From contig CAADUW010000232.1 of assembly GCA_900752285.1 (NCBI GenBank), positions 1 to 6,297 of the forward strand: a stretch of 6,297 nucleotides of DNA, given 5' to 3'. Of the stretch, positions 1 through 4,953 are shown piece by piece. The notes beneath the pieces were generated by a model. The model was given only the letters and a program-made list of their open reading frames with translations. It was not told the DNA's origin and ran no database searches. This DNA is from an uncultured Oscillospiraceae bacterium. GTDB lineage: Bacteria > Bacillota > Clostridia > Oscillospirales > Oscillospiraceae. Position 1 is the first letter of the stretch, and the number at the start of each line of letters is the position of its first letter. The translations under genes were made by a program, and so were the position numbers.

Positions 1-26
1 CCGCCGAAACCACGGCCGCGTCCTGA
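1..26 (+). CDS. Possible C-terminal end of an upstream gene
   Basis: Reading from position 3, the frame gives Ala-Glu-Thr-Thr-Ala-Ala-Ser and stops at TGA (24-26), 26 bases before a terminator hairpin. That arrangement is what the end of a rightward gene looks like, but eight codons are too few to recognise a family. Another forward frame is also open here, so the assignment rests only on the position of the stop relative to the hairpin. Confidence 0.25.
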
Positions 27-52
27 GTTTGGGGCGGATATTCCGGGAAATG

Positions 53-87
53 AAAAGCGCCCGCAGCGTCACGCGGCGGGCGCTTTT
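53..87 (+). terminator. Intrinsic terminator of the upstream gene
   Basis: A perfect 12-bp stem pairs AAAAGCGCCCGC (53-64) with GCGGGCGCTTTT (76-87) around an 11-base loop. The T run has only four bases, but the A run on the other side gives the same shape on both strands, so it could stop transcription either way. It separates whatever lies to the left from the gap promoter. Confidence 0.7.
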
Positions 88-151
88 GCGCGAATGAGCA
101 ACATGCACCGAAAAATAGCAAAAACTGATCGGAATTTTACGAAAATTACAC

Positions 152-180
152 TTTACAACGCAGTGGGATTATTGTATAAT
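152..180 (+). promoter_or_regulatory. gap promoter (sigma-A type)
   Basis: TTTACA (152-157) and a perfect TATAAT (175-180) are separated by exactly 17 bases, so -35 matches five of six and -10 six of six. Transcription should start near 187, leaving a leader of about 75 bases before the gap ATG. This is a strong promoter, as expected for a glycolytic gene. Confidence 0.85.
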
Positions 181-184
181 GGAT

Positions 185-242
185 TCCGTACGGAGATATC
201 GAATGCCGTACCTGAAAAGTAAAATACTGCCTTCCGGCAGTA
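185..242 (+). promoter_or_regulatory. gap leader: palindrome at the start site and hairpins
   Basis: A perfect 10-base palindrome, TCCGTACGGA (185-194), covers the predicted transcription start. Its CCGTAC half (186-191) recurs 20 bases later (206-211), so GTACGG (188-193) can also pair with 206-211. A separate 7-bp hairpin with a TTCC loop follows (225-242) and ends just before the ribosome binding site. These could be an operator and an mRNA-stabilising stem, but no known regulator site is matched. Confidence 0.4.
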
Positions 243-262
243 ATAAAAATGGAGGAATTACC

Positions 263-1279
263 ATGTCTGTTAAAGTTGCAATCAATGGTTTTGGCCGTAT
301 CGGCCGTCTGGCTTTCCGTCAGATGTTCGGTGCTGAGGGCTTTGAAGTCGTCGCTATCAACGACCTGACCTCTCCCAAGATGCTGGCTCACCTGCTGAAG
401 TACGATTCCACTCAGGGCAACTACGCTGCTCAGGGTCACGTCGTTGAGGCCGGCGAGGACTTCATCACTGTGGACGGCAAGAAGATCACCATTTACGCCA
501 AGGCCAACGCTGCCGAGCTGCCCTGGGGCGAGCTGGGTGTTGACGTTGTTCTGGAGTGCACCGGTTTCTACACTTCCAAGGCCAAGGCTCAGGCGCACAT
601 CGACGCCGGCGCCAAGAAGGTCGTCATTTCCGCTCCTGCCGGCAATGACCTGCCCACCATCGTTTACAACGTTAACCACAACACCCTGACCAAGGAAGAC
701 AACATCATCTCCGCCGCTTCCTGCACCACCAACTGCCTGGCTCCCATGGCCAAGGCTCTGAACGACGGCTGGAAGATCCAGTCCGGCATTATGTGCACCA
801 TCCACGCTTACACCGGCGACCAGATGATTCTGGACGGCCCCCAGCGTAAGGGCGATCTGCGCCGCTCCCGTGCCGGTGCCGTCAACATCGTGCCCAACTC
901 CACCGGCGCTGCCAAGGCCATCGGCCTGGTCATCCCCGAGCTGAACGGCAAGCTGATTGGCGCTGCACAGCGTGTTCCCACCCCCACCGGCTCCACCACC
1001 ATCCTGAACGCCGTTGTGGAAGGCAACCCCACCAAGGAAGAGATCAACGCTCAGATGAAGGCTCAGGCTACCGAGTCCTTCGGCTACAACGAGGACGAGA
1101 TCGTTTCCTCCGACATCATCGGCATGCGTTTTGGCTCCCTGTTTGATGCCACCCAGACCATGGTCATCAACCTGGGCAACGGCACCAGCCAGGTTCAGGT
1201 CGTGTCCTGGTACGACAACGAGAACTCCTACGTTTCTCAGATGTGCCGCACCATCAAGCACTTCGCTACCCTGCTGTAA
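263..1279 (+). CDS. gap: Glyceraldehyde-3-phosphate dehydrogenase, NAD-dependent type
   Basis: This 338-residue protein is full length for the family and catalyses phosphorylating oxidation of glyceraldehyde 3-phosphate to 1,3-bisphosphoglycerate in cytosolic glycolysis. The N-terminal Rossmann fold opens with [11 protein letters not shown] (residues 5-15), and Asp34 in the AIND stretch is the residue that favours NAD over NADP. The catalytic signature [10 protein letters not shown] puts the nucleophile at Cys154, and His181 in [10 protein letters not shown] is the partner base. [12 protein letters not shown] (233-244) carries the phosphate-binding arginine. The C-terminus reads WYDNENSYV where many bacteria have WYDNEWGY; polar variants here are common in clostridial GAPDH. 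The ATG at 263 is chosen because GGAGG (251-255) lies 7 bases upstream and the family's [10 protein letters not shown] begins there; an in-frame extension to 179 would start inside the -10 box. Codon use is strongly biased to AAG, CTG, AAC, GCT and GCC, as in highly expressed genes. It is monocistronic. Confidence 0.98.
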   Translation: MSVKVAINGFGRIGRLAFRQMFGAEGFEVVAINDLTSPKMLAHLLKYDSTQGNYAAQGHVVEAGEDFITVDGKKITIYAKANAAELPWGELGVDVVLECTGFYTSKAKAQAHIDAGAKKVVISAPAGNDLPTIVYNVNHNTLTKEDNIISAASCTTNCLAPMAKALNDGWKIQSGIMCTIHAYTGDQMILDGPQRKGDLRRSRAGAVNIVPNSTGAAKAIGLVIPELNGKLIGAAQRVPTPTGSTTILNAVVEGNPTKEEINAQMKAQATESFGYNEDEIVSSDIIGMRFGSLFDATQTMVINLGNGTSQVQVVSWYDNENSYVSQMCRTIKHFATLL

Positions 1280-1302
1280 TCGAAGAGCCTGAACGGTAAT
1301 TT

Positions 1303-1337
1303 ATCCCCCGCTTTCGCAAGAAGGCGGGGGATTTTTT
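1303..1337 (+). terminator. gap intrinsic terminator
   Basis: A 13-bp stem (1303-1315 with 1320-1332, one G-U pair) is capped by a GCAA tetraloop of the GNRA type and followed by six T residues (1332-1337). It begins 23 bases after the gap stop codon. It also lies 10 bases beyond the stop of the convergent minus-strand gene, but the minus-strand exit lacks a T run, so it is a good terminator mainly for gap. Confidence 0.93.
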
Positions 1338-1342
1338 GCGCG

Positions 1343-1723
1343 CTACAGTACGTTCCACCAGCTTGCGGTATGGGCTTCGGTCATGGCTTGCACCCTCCGC
1401 TCCAGCGCCCGGATTTCCGCGGTGAAGTCGGTCTTTTCCTGCTCCCGGACATAGACCCGGAGGCGGAGGAACGCGCCGTCGATTTCCTCCATGGGGGTAT
1501 GATCGGCAGCCGCCGCGTCCAGACGCCAGGATTTTTTCCACAGACTTTCTGCACGCTGTTGATAAATTTCCGCGTCCTCCCACTGGTTCTGCTCCGCCAG
1601 CAGCGCCGCAACCCGCAGCGCCGCCTGAATGGGCGCATGCCGCCGCGCCATATCCCCGGCAACAAACATTCCTGCTCCCAGCAGTACCGCCAAAAGCACA
1701 ATTCCAAAAATTCCCCGCTTCAT
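1343..1723 (-). CDS. Small membrane-anchored protein, DUF4363-like
   Basis: This 126-residue protein has one N-terminal hydrophobic segment (about residues 4-23) after Met-Lys-Arg, then a soluble, charged, probably helical region. It has the layout I associate with DUF4363: a helix containing NQWEDAEIYQQRAESLWKKSW (46-66; a repeat-like 'W-x-x-A-x-x' pattern), then MEEIDGAFLRLRVYV (78-92) and a conserved-looking acidic/basic C-terminal helix. Function is unknown; it is likely anchored in the cytoplasmic membrane with the helical part outside. The ATG at 1723 follows AAGGGGA on the minus strand with 7 bases of spacing. The frame stays open upstream to 1975, but that extension overlaps the DUF421 gene and loses the N-terminal anchor position, so it is rejected. 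It lies 134 bases downstream of the DUF421 gene on the same strand; DUF421/DUF4363 pairs are known in Clostridia, which supports both calls. Confidence 0.8.
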   Translation of the reverse strand: MKRGIFGIVLLAVLLGAGMFVAGDMARRHAPIQAALRVAALLAEQNQWEDAEIYQQRAESLWKKSWRLDAAAADHTPMEEIDGAFLRLRVYVREQEKTDFTAEIRALERRVQAMTEAHTASWWNVL

Positions 1724-1857
1724 AGGATCTTCCCCTTTCGTTTTTCTTTGGCAGCACCGCACAATTGCGTCCGCAATGACTCGGAACCTGAAAGCGGTTT
1801 TTGCACCGGGTCGAGGGAGATTTCCGCAATGACCGGTTATTCCGAAAAAAACCGTCC
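1724..1857 (-). other. Spacer between the DUF421 and DUF4363 genes with repeated motif
   Basis: TCCGCAATGAC occurs twice as a direct repeat on the plus strand (1770-1780 and 1823-1833). The first copy overlaps a near-palindrome, ATTGCG-TC-CGCAAT (1764-1777). No gene, T-run terminator or clear promoter is visible. The motif (GTCATTGCGGA on the minus strand) resembles the ends of dispersed palindromic repeats seen in many bacteria, so this may be a decayed repeat. Confidence 0.45.
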
Positions 1858-2541
1858 CTACTTTCTTTCCGCTTTTTCCTTTGGCAGGAACACGATCCGG
1901 TCCTGATCGTCTACGGTCAGGAGAAAGGTCTGCTTTACCGTGGTTTTCTTTTCCCGGAGGACCTTTTCCAGCCAAGCCTCGTCCCGCCCTGCCCGGCGGA
2001 GATTTTCCCGGGACAGGTGCCCATCCTCGATGACGGTCACCGGGAGGGCAGCGTTTTTCACCTGCACGCTCAGATCCTTCGCCGTGGGCGGGACAAACTT
2101 CGGGTAGGGGAACACGGACAGCTGTCCGTCGGTTTCCAGAATGGCATACTGCACCTGGGTCACGTCCAGAATGTCCTTTTCCCGCAGATGACCCGTCAGC
2201 TCGTCCAGCGTGATCCGGGCGGCAAGGAGGTTATCCTGCAAAATTTTTCCGCCGTCAATGAGGATCACCGGTTTGCCGCAGAGCAGGCGGCGGATCACCA
2301 CGCTTTTGAGGGACGCTGCCGACAGCACCAGCTCCATGCCCAACACCGTGAAAATGGGCACCAGCCCGGAAAACAGGGGAATGCCCCCGTCCTGCATGGG
2401 GATGGCCGCCAGATTTGCCACCAGCATGGTCACCACAAACTCCGCCGGTTCCATCTCCCCGATCTGCCGTTTGCCCATGAGCCGGATCACAAGGATCAGC
2501 ACCAGATACAGAAAAACCGTCCGAAAATAAGATAAGATCAC
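1858..2541 (-). CDS. DUF421 (YetF-like) membrane protein
   Basis: This 227-residue protein matches the DUF421 plan. Three hydrophobic helices come first (about residues 4-22, 35-49 and 55-77), with the family-typical RLMGKRQIGEM (20-30) between the first two. A soluble cytoplasmic domain follows, containing GKPVILIDGGKI (89-100), a TLDELTGHLREK stretch (111-122) and VQYAILETDGQLSVF (130-144). The molecular role of the family is not established. The start is a GTG at 2541: GAGGTG, a six-base match to the anti-Shine-Dalgarno, lies just upstream on the minus strand, and the family's first helix begins immediately. An in-frame ATG at 2625 would add 28 residues with no ribosome binding site and no family similarity. 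The C-terminus is basic and charged (EKKTTVK, then KEKAERK). It is probably transcribed with the DUF4363 gene, though the spacer between them is long. No clear promoter was found upstream on the minus strand. Confidence 0.9.
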   Translation of the reverse strand: MILSYFRTVFLYLVLILVIRLMGKRQIGEMEPAEFVVTMLVANLAAIPMQDGGIPLFSGLVPIFTVLGMELVLSAASLKSVVIRRLLCGKPVILIDGGKILQDNLLAARITLDELTGHLREKDILDVTQVQYAILETDGQLSVFPYPKFVPPTAKDLSVQVKNAALPVTVIEDGHLSRENLRRAGRDEAWLEKVLREKKTTVKQTFLLTVDDQDRIVFLPKEKAERK

Positions 2542-2589
2542 CCGCGCCACCTCTTTGGAAACAGAATGCCCCGGAATGGGAAAAGCTAT

Positions 2590-2602
2590 GCAGAATTTCT
2601 GC
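2590..2602. promoter_or_regulatory. 13-base palindrome upstream of DUF421
   Basis: GCAGAA-T-TTCTGC is a perfect inverted repeat with a single central base, 48 bases upstream of the DUF421 GTG. Its loop is too short for an RNA hairpin, so if functional it would be a protein-binding operator. No matching regulator is known to me and no promoter elements stand out beside it. Confidence 0.25.
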
Positions 2603-2657
2603 CGGTGGGAATGTCCCGATTCCATACGCAGCAGGCCGTTGGGCGCTTTGCGCCGCT

Positions 2658-2732
2658 CCTGCCCCCCATTTATGAGGGGGAAGGGCCGTGCGAGTCTCCC
2701 GCCGCCGCAGGGACAGCCTTTTCAGCCACGGC
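2658..2732 (+). repeat. Dispersed palindromic repeat, copy A
   Basis: This segment shares TGCCCCCC (2660-2667) and ATTTATGAGGGGG (2668-2680) with the repeat at the right end of the window (6214-6236), followed in both by a GGGCC-rich stretch, a CCCGC...GGGA stretch and AGCC...TCAG(C/T)CACG. The C run and G run can fold into a hairpin. Composition and the absence of a conserved frame argue against coding. It is a non-autonomous or structural repeat; I cannot assign a named family. Confidence 0.7.
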
Positions 2733-2749
2733 TCTTCTTCCGGAAACGA

Positions 2750-2783
2750 CAAAATACCCGCTGCCAATGCAGCGGGTATTTTG
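2750..2783. terminator. Orphan bidirectional terminator-like hairpin
   Basis: A perfect 15-bp stem (2750-2764 with 2769-2783) closes on a CAAT loop and has AAAA on one side and TTTT on the other, so it is terminator-shaped on both strands. No gene ends just before it on either strand. It sits immediately upstream of a strong ribosome binding site and a six-codon ORF, which is the arrangement of an attenuator ahead of a gene that is no longer there. Confidence 0.75.
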
Positions 2784-2804
2784 CAACAAAAAGAGGAGAG
2801 GAAA

Positions 2805-2825
2805 ATGAAAAAGTGTAGGAATTGA
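2805..2825 (+). CDS. Six-codon ORF with strong RBS: leader peptide or gene remnant
   Basis: ATG at 2805 encodes Met-Lys-Lys-Cys-Arg-Asn and then TGA. It is preceded by AGAGGAGAGG (2792-2801), a strong ribosome binding site at good spacing. Such a start is rarely random, and 'MKK' is a typical beginning for a real protein. No longer frame continues after it. It is either the scar of a lost gene or a very short leader peptide; translation cannot be shown from sequence. Confidence 0.3.
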   Translation: MKKCRN

Positions 2826-2964
2826 ATTGGTTTGTCTTTATGATACCAGTCAATTATGAAGAAAAAAAGTGGGTAAATATTAAGTTCCTGTGAAGTTGCG
2901 GATCTTGAAGCGCCGCGGCAGGAAAACCGGTTTTCTTTTTCCGGGAATGACCGATTACCGGAGC

Positions 2965-3043
2965 GCAGCTCCCTTGGCTTCCCCTCTGGGGGAGCTGGCA
3001 CGGCGCAGCCGTGACTGAGAGGGCCGTCCCCGCTGCGGCGGCC
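2965..3043 (-). repeat. Dispersed palindromic repeat, copy B (inverted)
   Basis: CGTGACTGAG (3010-3019) is the reverse complement of CTCAGTCACG at 6288-6297, and the flanking GTCCCCGC...TGCGGC also matches copy C in inverted orientation. Internally it holds CACGGC-GCA-GCCGTG (2999-3013), a 6-bp hairpin with a three-base loop, and a CCCCTCTGGGGG palindrome. Copy B probably shows the half of the element that copy C loses at the window edge. Confidence 0.65.
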
Positions 3044-3118
3044 GTTTTTGTGGCTTTGCGGGCTTCTCTTTTCCCTTTTTCACCGCCCGGTTTTTCTTTC
3101 TCTGTCAAGCCCCCGGGG

Positions 3119-3140
3119 CGCCGAAAATCGGCGGGTTTTT
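3119..3140 (+). terminator. Terminator-like hairpin upstream of the dnaA promoter
   Basis: CGCCGA (3119-3124) pairs with TCGGCG (3128-3133) around an AAA loop, followed by GG and five T residues (3136-3140). It would stop rightward transcription about 80 bases before the dnaA start site. No plus-strand gene is visible to its left except the six-codon ORF at 2805, so it either insulates dnaA or ends an unrecognised short transcript. Confidence 0.6.
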
Positions 3141-3187
3141 CCGGGAAAAGTTCTCCGTCCTTTTCCTGTTTCCGGTCGAAGAAAGCC

Positions 3188-3216
3188 TTGTAATCAGGGC
3201 GAAAATATGATATAAT
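3188..3216 (+). promoter_or_regulatory. dnaA promoter with extended -10
   Basis: TTGTAA (3188-3193) and TATAAT (3211-3216) are 17 bases apart, and TG at 3208-3209 makes an extended -10 (TGATATAAT). Transcription should begin near 3223, giving a leader of about 97 bases. No DnaA-box-like TCCACA site occurs between 2542 and 3319, so the usual DnaA autorepression through boxes at the promoter is not visible. Confidence 0.85.
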
Positions 3217-3252
3217 CTAGGGTGAATTATTGTGCCCAATTTTTGCTGTTTT

Positions 3253-3290
3253 GGGTGCGCCCGGCGGCGCCCTCCGGGGGTCTGCCGCCG
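3253..3290 (+). promoter_or_regulatory. GC-rich structured dnaA leader with competing hairpins
   Basis: Two mutually exclusive stems overlap in the dnaA leader. GCGCC (3257-3261) can pair with GGCGC (3266-3270), or CGGCGGC (3262-3268) can pair with GCCGCCG (3284-3290) enclosing a small CCC-TCC-GGG stem. The second stem ends about 12 bases before the ribosome binding site. This may affect dnaA translation or mRNA stability, but no known riboswitch class is matched. Confidence 0.4.
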
Positions 3291-3319
3291 CAGAAAAGAG
3301 AGAGGAGTGGAGCGCACTT

Positions 3320-4633
3320 ATGTATTCATCCGCCTATGTCTGGGCAAAGGTTCTCAGCCACATGGAGGAGCGTTTGGGATCGGTGACCGTTTCGGCGTGG
3401 TTTGACGACGCGGAGGTGGTGGAGCTGAACGAGAATAATCTGATTCTCTACTCTCCCTCGGATTTCCGCCGGGAGATCATCCGCCGCCGGTGTACGGACT
3501 ACGTGCAGGACGCTCTGAAGGAGATTTTCAACTCCGACGCCAAGCTGCTGGTTTACGGCGACGCGGAGCGGGATCAGTATCTGAAAAAGGACAAGACCGT
3601 CACCTCCATGGACTTTAACCCCCAGTTCACCTTCGACAATTTCGTGGTGGGTCCCTCCAACCGGTTTGCCCACAGCGCCTCCATTGCCGTTTCCAAGAAC
3701 CCGGGGCAGGTCTATAACCCCCTGTTCATTTACGGCCCCTCCGGTGTGGGCAAGACCCACCTGCTGTACGCCATTGCCAACGGCATCCGCCGCCAGAACC
3801 CCAACGCCAACATCGTCTACATCAAGGGCGACGAATTTACCAATGAGCTGATTGCCGCTATTGCCGGGGGCAAAAACGTGGAATTCCGCAGCAAATACCG
3901 GGAAAGCGACCTGTTCCTCATTGATGATATTCAGTTCATCGCCGGACGGGAATCCACTCAGGAGGAATTCTTCCATACCTTCAACAAGCTCTACGAGGAG
4001 CACAAGCAGATCGTCATGACCTCCGACCGGAAGCCCAGCGACATGCTGACGCTGGAGGACCGTCTCCGCACCCGGTTTGAATGGGGTCTGCTGGCGGACG
4101 TCCAGCCTCCGGATTACGAGACCCGGATGGCGATCCTCAAGAACAAGGCAAAGACGCTGGGCGTGGACCTGAGCGACGACGTGTGCAATTACATTGCCAT
4201 CAATATCACGAACAACGTCCGGCAGATTGAGGGCGTGGTAAAGAAGCTCATGGCCTACCGGGATCTGGACAACATGCCGCTGGATCTTGCCAACGTCTCC
4301 AAGGTCATTGAGGACTCCTTCAAGACCGAGGGCAACGCCCTGCCCACGCCGGCTCTCGTGATCAGTCAGGTCTGCAAGTACTATTCCATCGACGAAAGCG
4401 TGCTGCGGGGCACGCTGAAAACCAAGAACGTGGCAGAGGCCCGGCAGATGGCCATGTACCTGATCCGGAACCTGACCAATCTGAGCCTTCCCGACATCGG
4501 CAAGGAATTCGGCCGGGATCACTCCACCGTTCTTTACGCCATCCGCCGGGTGGAAACGGCGGTAAAGGCCAAGGACAAGGTGACCCAGGACAAGGTCCGG
4601 GACATTACCGCAAACATCAACTCGTCCCTGTGA
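3320..4633 (+). CDS. dnaA: Chromosomal replication initiator DnaA
   Basis: This 437-residue protein binds oriC, forms an ATP-dependent filament and opens the DNA for helicase loading. Domain I (about residues 1-82) is the interaction domain with AWFDDAEVVEL. Domain II is a very short linker (about 83-97). Domain III is the AAA+ ATPase, entered at FNPQFTFDNFVVGPSN, with Walker A GPSGVGKT (139-146), Walker B LFLIDDIQF (198-206), sensor 1 IVMTSDRKP (231-239), box VII LEDRLRTRFEWGL (245-257) with the arginine finger, and sensor 2 NVRQIEG (299-305). Domain IV (about 341-437) binds DNA. Its signature reads FGRDHSTV (397-404), one glycine shorter than the usual FGGRDHTTV, and the basic loop is KTKNVAEARQ where E. 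coli has RSRSVARPRQ. The ATG at 3320 is preceded by GAGGAGTGGAG (3302-3312); an upstream in-frame TTG at 3230 lies at the predicted transcript start with no RBS. It has its own promoter and terminator. Length is slightly below the common 440-470. Confidence 0.98.
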   Translation: MYSSAYVWAKVLSHMEERLGSVTVSAWFDDAEVVELNENNLILYSPSDFRREIIRRRCTDYVQDALKEIFNSDAKLLVYGDAERDQYLKKDKTVTSMDFNPQFTFDNFVVGPSNRFAHSASIAVSKNPGQVYNPLFIYGPSGVGKTHLLYAIANGIRRQNPNANIVYIKGDEFTNELIAAIAGGKNVEFRSKYRESDLFLIDDIQFIAGRESTQEEFFHTFNKLYEEHKQIVMTSDRKPSDMLTLEDRLRTRFEWGLLADVQPPDYETRMAILKNKAKTLGVDLSDDVCNYIAINITNNVRQIEGVVKKLMAYRDLDNMPLDLANVSKVIEDSFKTEGNALPTPALVISQVCKYYSIDESVLRGTLKTKNVAEARQMAMYLIRNLTNLSLPDIGKEFGRDHSTVLYAIRRVETAVKAKDKVTQDKVRDITANINSSL

Positions 4634-4670
4634 CGGGAGCGGACAGCTCCGTCATTCCCCGGGCATTTTC

Positions 4671-4700
4671 AAATCACCTGCCGGAAACCGGGGTGATTTT
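4671..4700 (+). terminator. dnaA intrinsic terminator
   Basis: AAATCACC (4671-4678) pairs with GGTGATTT (4692-4699), and an inner stem CCGG-AAA-CCGG (4681-4691) stacks on it after a two-base bulge; the stem ends in a TTTT run (4697-4700). It lies 37 bases after the dnaA stop. It implies that dnaN is at least partly transcribed from a separate promoter. Confidence 0.7.
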
Positions 4701-4712
4701 CCGGGGCAAAAT

Positions 4713-4867
4713 TTCTCCACAGGGGCTGTGGAATGTGGAAACATTTTCTGTGGAGCATTTCCCAAAAAAATTTTCTTCCCACGGCCTGTTGAAAAGTTCT
4801 GATCCTTCCACATCCGGCTGTGGAGAAAAAAGGCGCATGGTGTCTGCCTGTTTCCCGGTTTTCCACA
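4713..4867. other. oriC DnaA-box cluster (seven sites)
   Basis: Seven 9-mers share the core TCCACA. On the plus strand they are TTCTCCACA (4713-4721), CCTTCCACA (4804-4812) and TTTTCCACA (4859-4867). On the minus strand they are CATTCCACA (4727-4735), GTTTCCACA (4734-4742), TGCTCCACA (4749-4757) and TTCTCCACA (4819-4827). Only the last plus-strand site fits TTWTNCACA exactly; none is the canonical TTATCCACA. The second and third overlap by two bases. The cluster lies between dnaA and dnaN, the standard origin position in Bacillota. Confidence 0.88.
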
Positions 4868-4877
4868 TAAAATTCCT

Positions 4878-4895
4878 CTACTACCCCTACTGCTA
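4878..4895 (+). other. DnaA-trio tract of oriC
   Basis: The plus strand reads CTA-CTA-CCC-CTA-CTG-CTA in strict three-base phase, 10 bases after the best DnaA box (ends 4867). Such trios, read as 3'-GAT on the other strand, guide DnaA filament growth onto single strands in B. subtilis. The spacer here (4868-4877) is AT-rich, without the GC cluster described in B. subtilis. Confidence 0.82.
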
Positions 4896-4903
4896 CCTTA
4901 ACC

Positions 4904-4934
4904 TATGATTTTTATATAAATATACCTTTATTTT
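4904..4934. other. AT-rich DNA unwinding element
   Basis: Only 3 of 31 bases are G or C, against a GC-rich background. It directly follows the trio tract and precedes the dnaN ribosome binding site, so this is the predicted site of first strand opening. TATGAT, TATAAA and TATACC in it could also serve as a dnaN -10; TTAACC (4898-4903) with 17-base spacing to TATACC (4921-4926) is the best, weak, promoter candidate. Confidence 0.85.
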
Positions 4935-4953
4935 GACAAGAAGGAGAACGGCT

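Noticed and set aside
146..1261. 371-codon minus-strand open frame opposite gap
   Set aside because: It is a shadow of the real gap frame: repetitive G/V/D/L-rich translation, no family motifs, and a typical product of biased GC-rich codons. Its opposite strand encodes an unambiguous GAPDH.
1534..1542. TTTTCCACA, a DnaA-box match inside the DUF4363 gene
   Set aside because: It is isolated, lies in codons for Trp-Lys-Lys, and has no neighbouring boxes; a single chance match is expected at this length.
2555..2818. Plus-strand open frames (80-87 codons) upstream of dnaA
   Set aside because: They run through repeat copy A and the terminator hairpin, have no ribosome binding sites, and two overlapping frames are open equally, which indicates composition rather than coding.
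2658..3043. CRISPR array or insertion sequence
   Set aside because: Repeat copies are not regularly spaced, differ in orientation, have no spacers of uniform length, and no transposase or cas gene is present.
3011..3193. Plus-strand 60-codon frame before dnaA
   Set aside because: It starts inside repeat copy B, crosses a terminator and ends in the -35 region of dnaA; no RBS.
3326..4522. 398-codon minus-strand open frame opposite dnaA
   Set aside because: Same shadow effect; the translation is low-complexity V/G/L/H-rich, without recognisable domains, and has no supported start.
4933..4938. TTGACA as a -35 box for dnaN
   Set aside because: With normal spacing the -10 would fall inside the dnaN coding region (from 4956), so it cannot drive dnaN.
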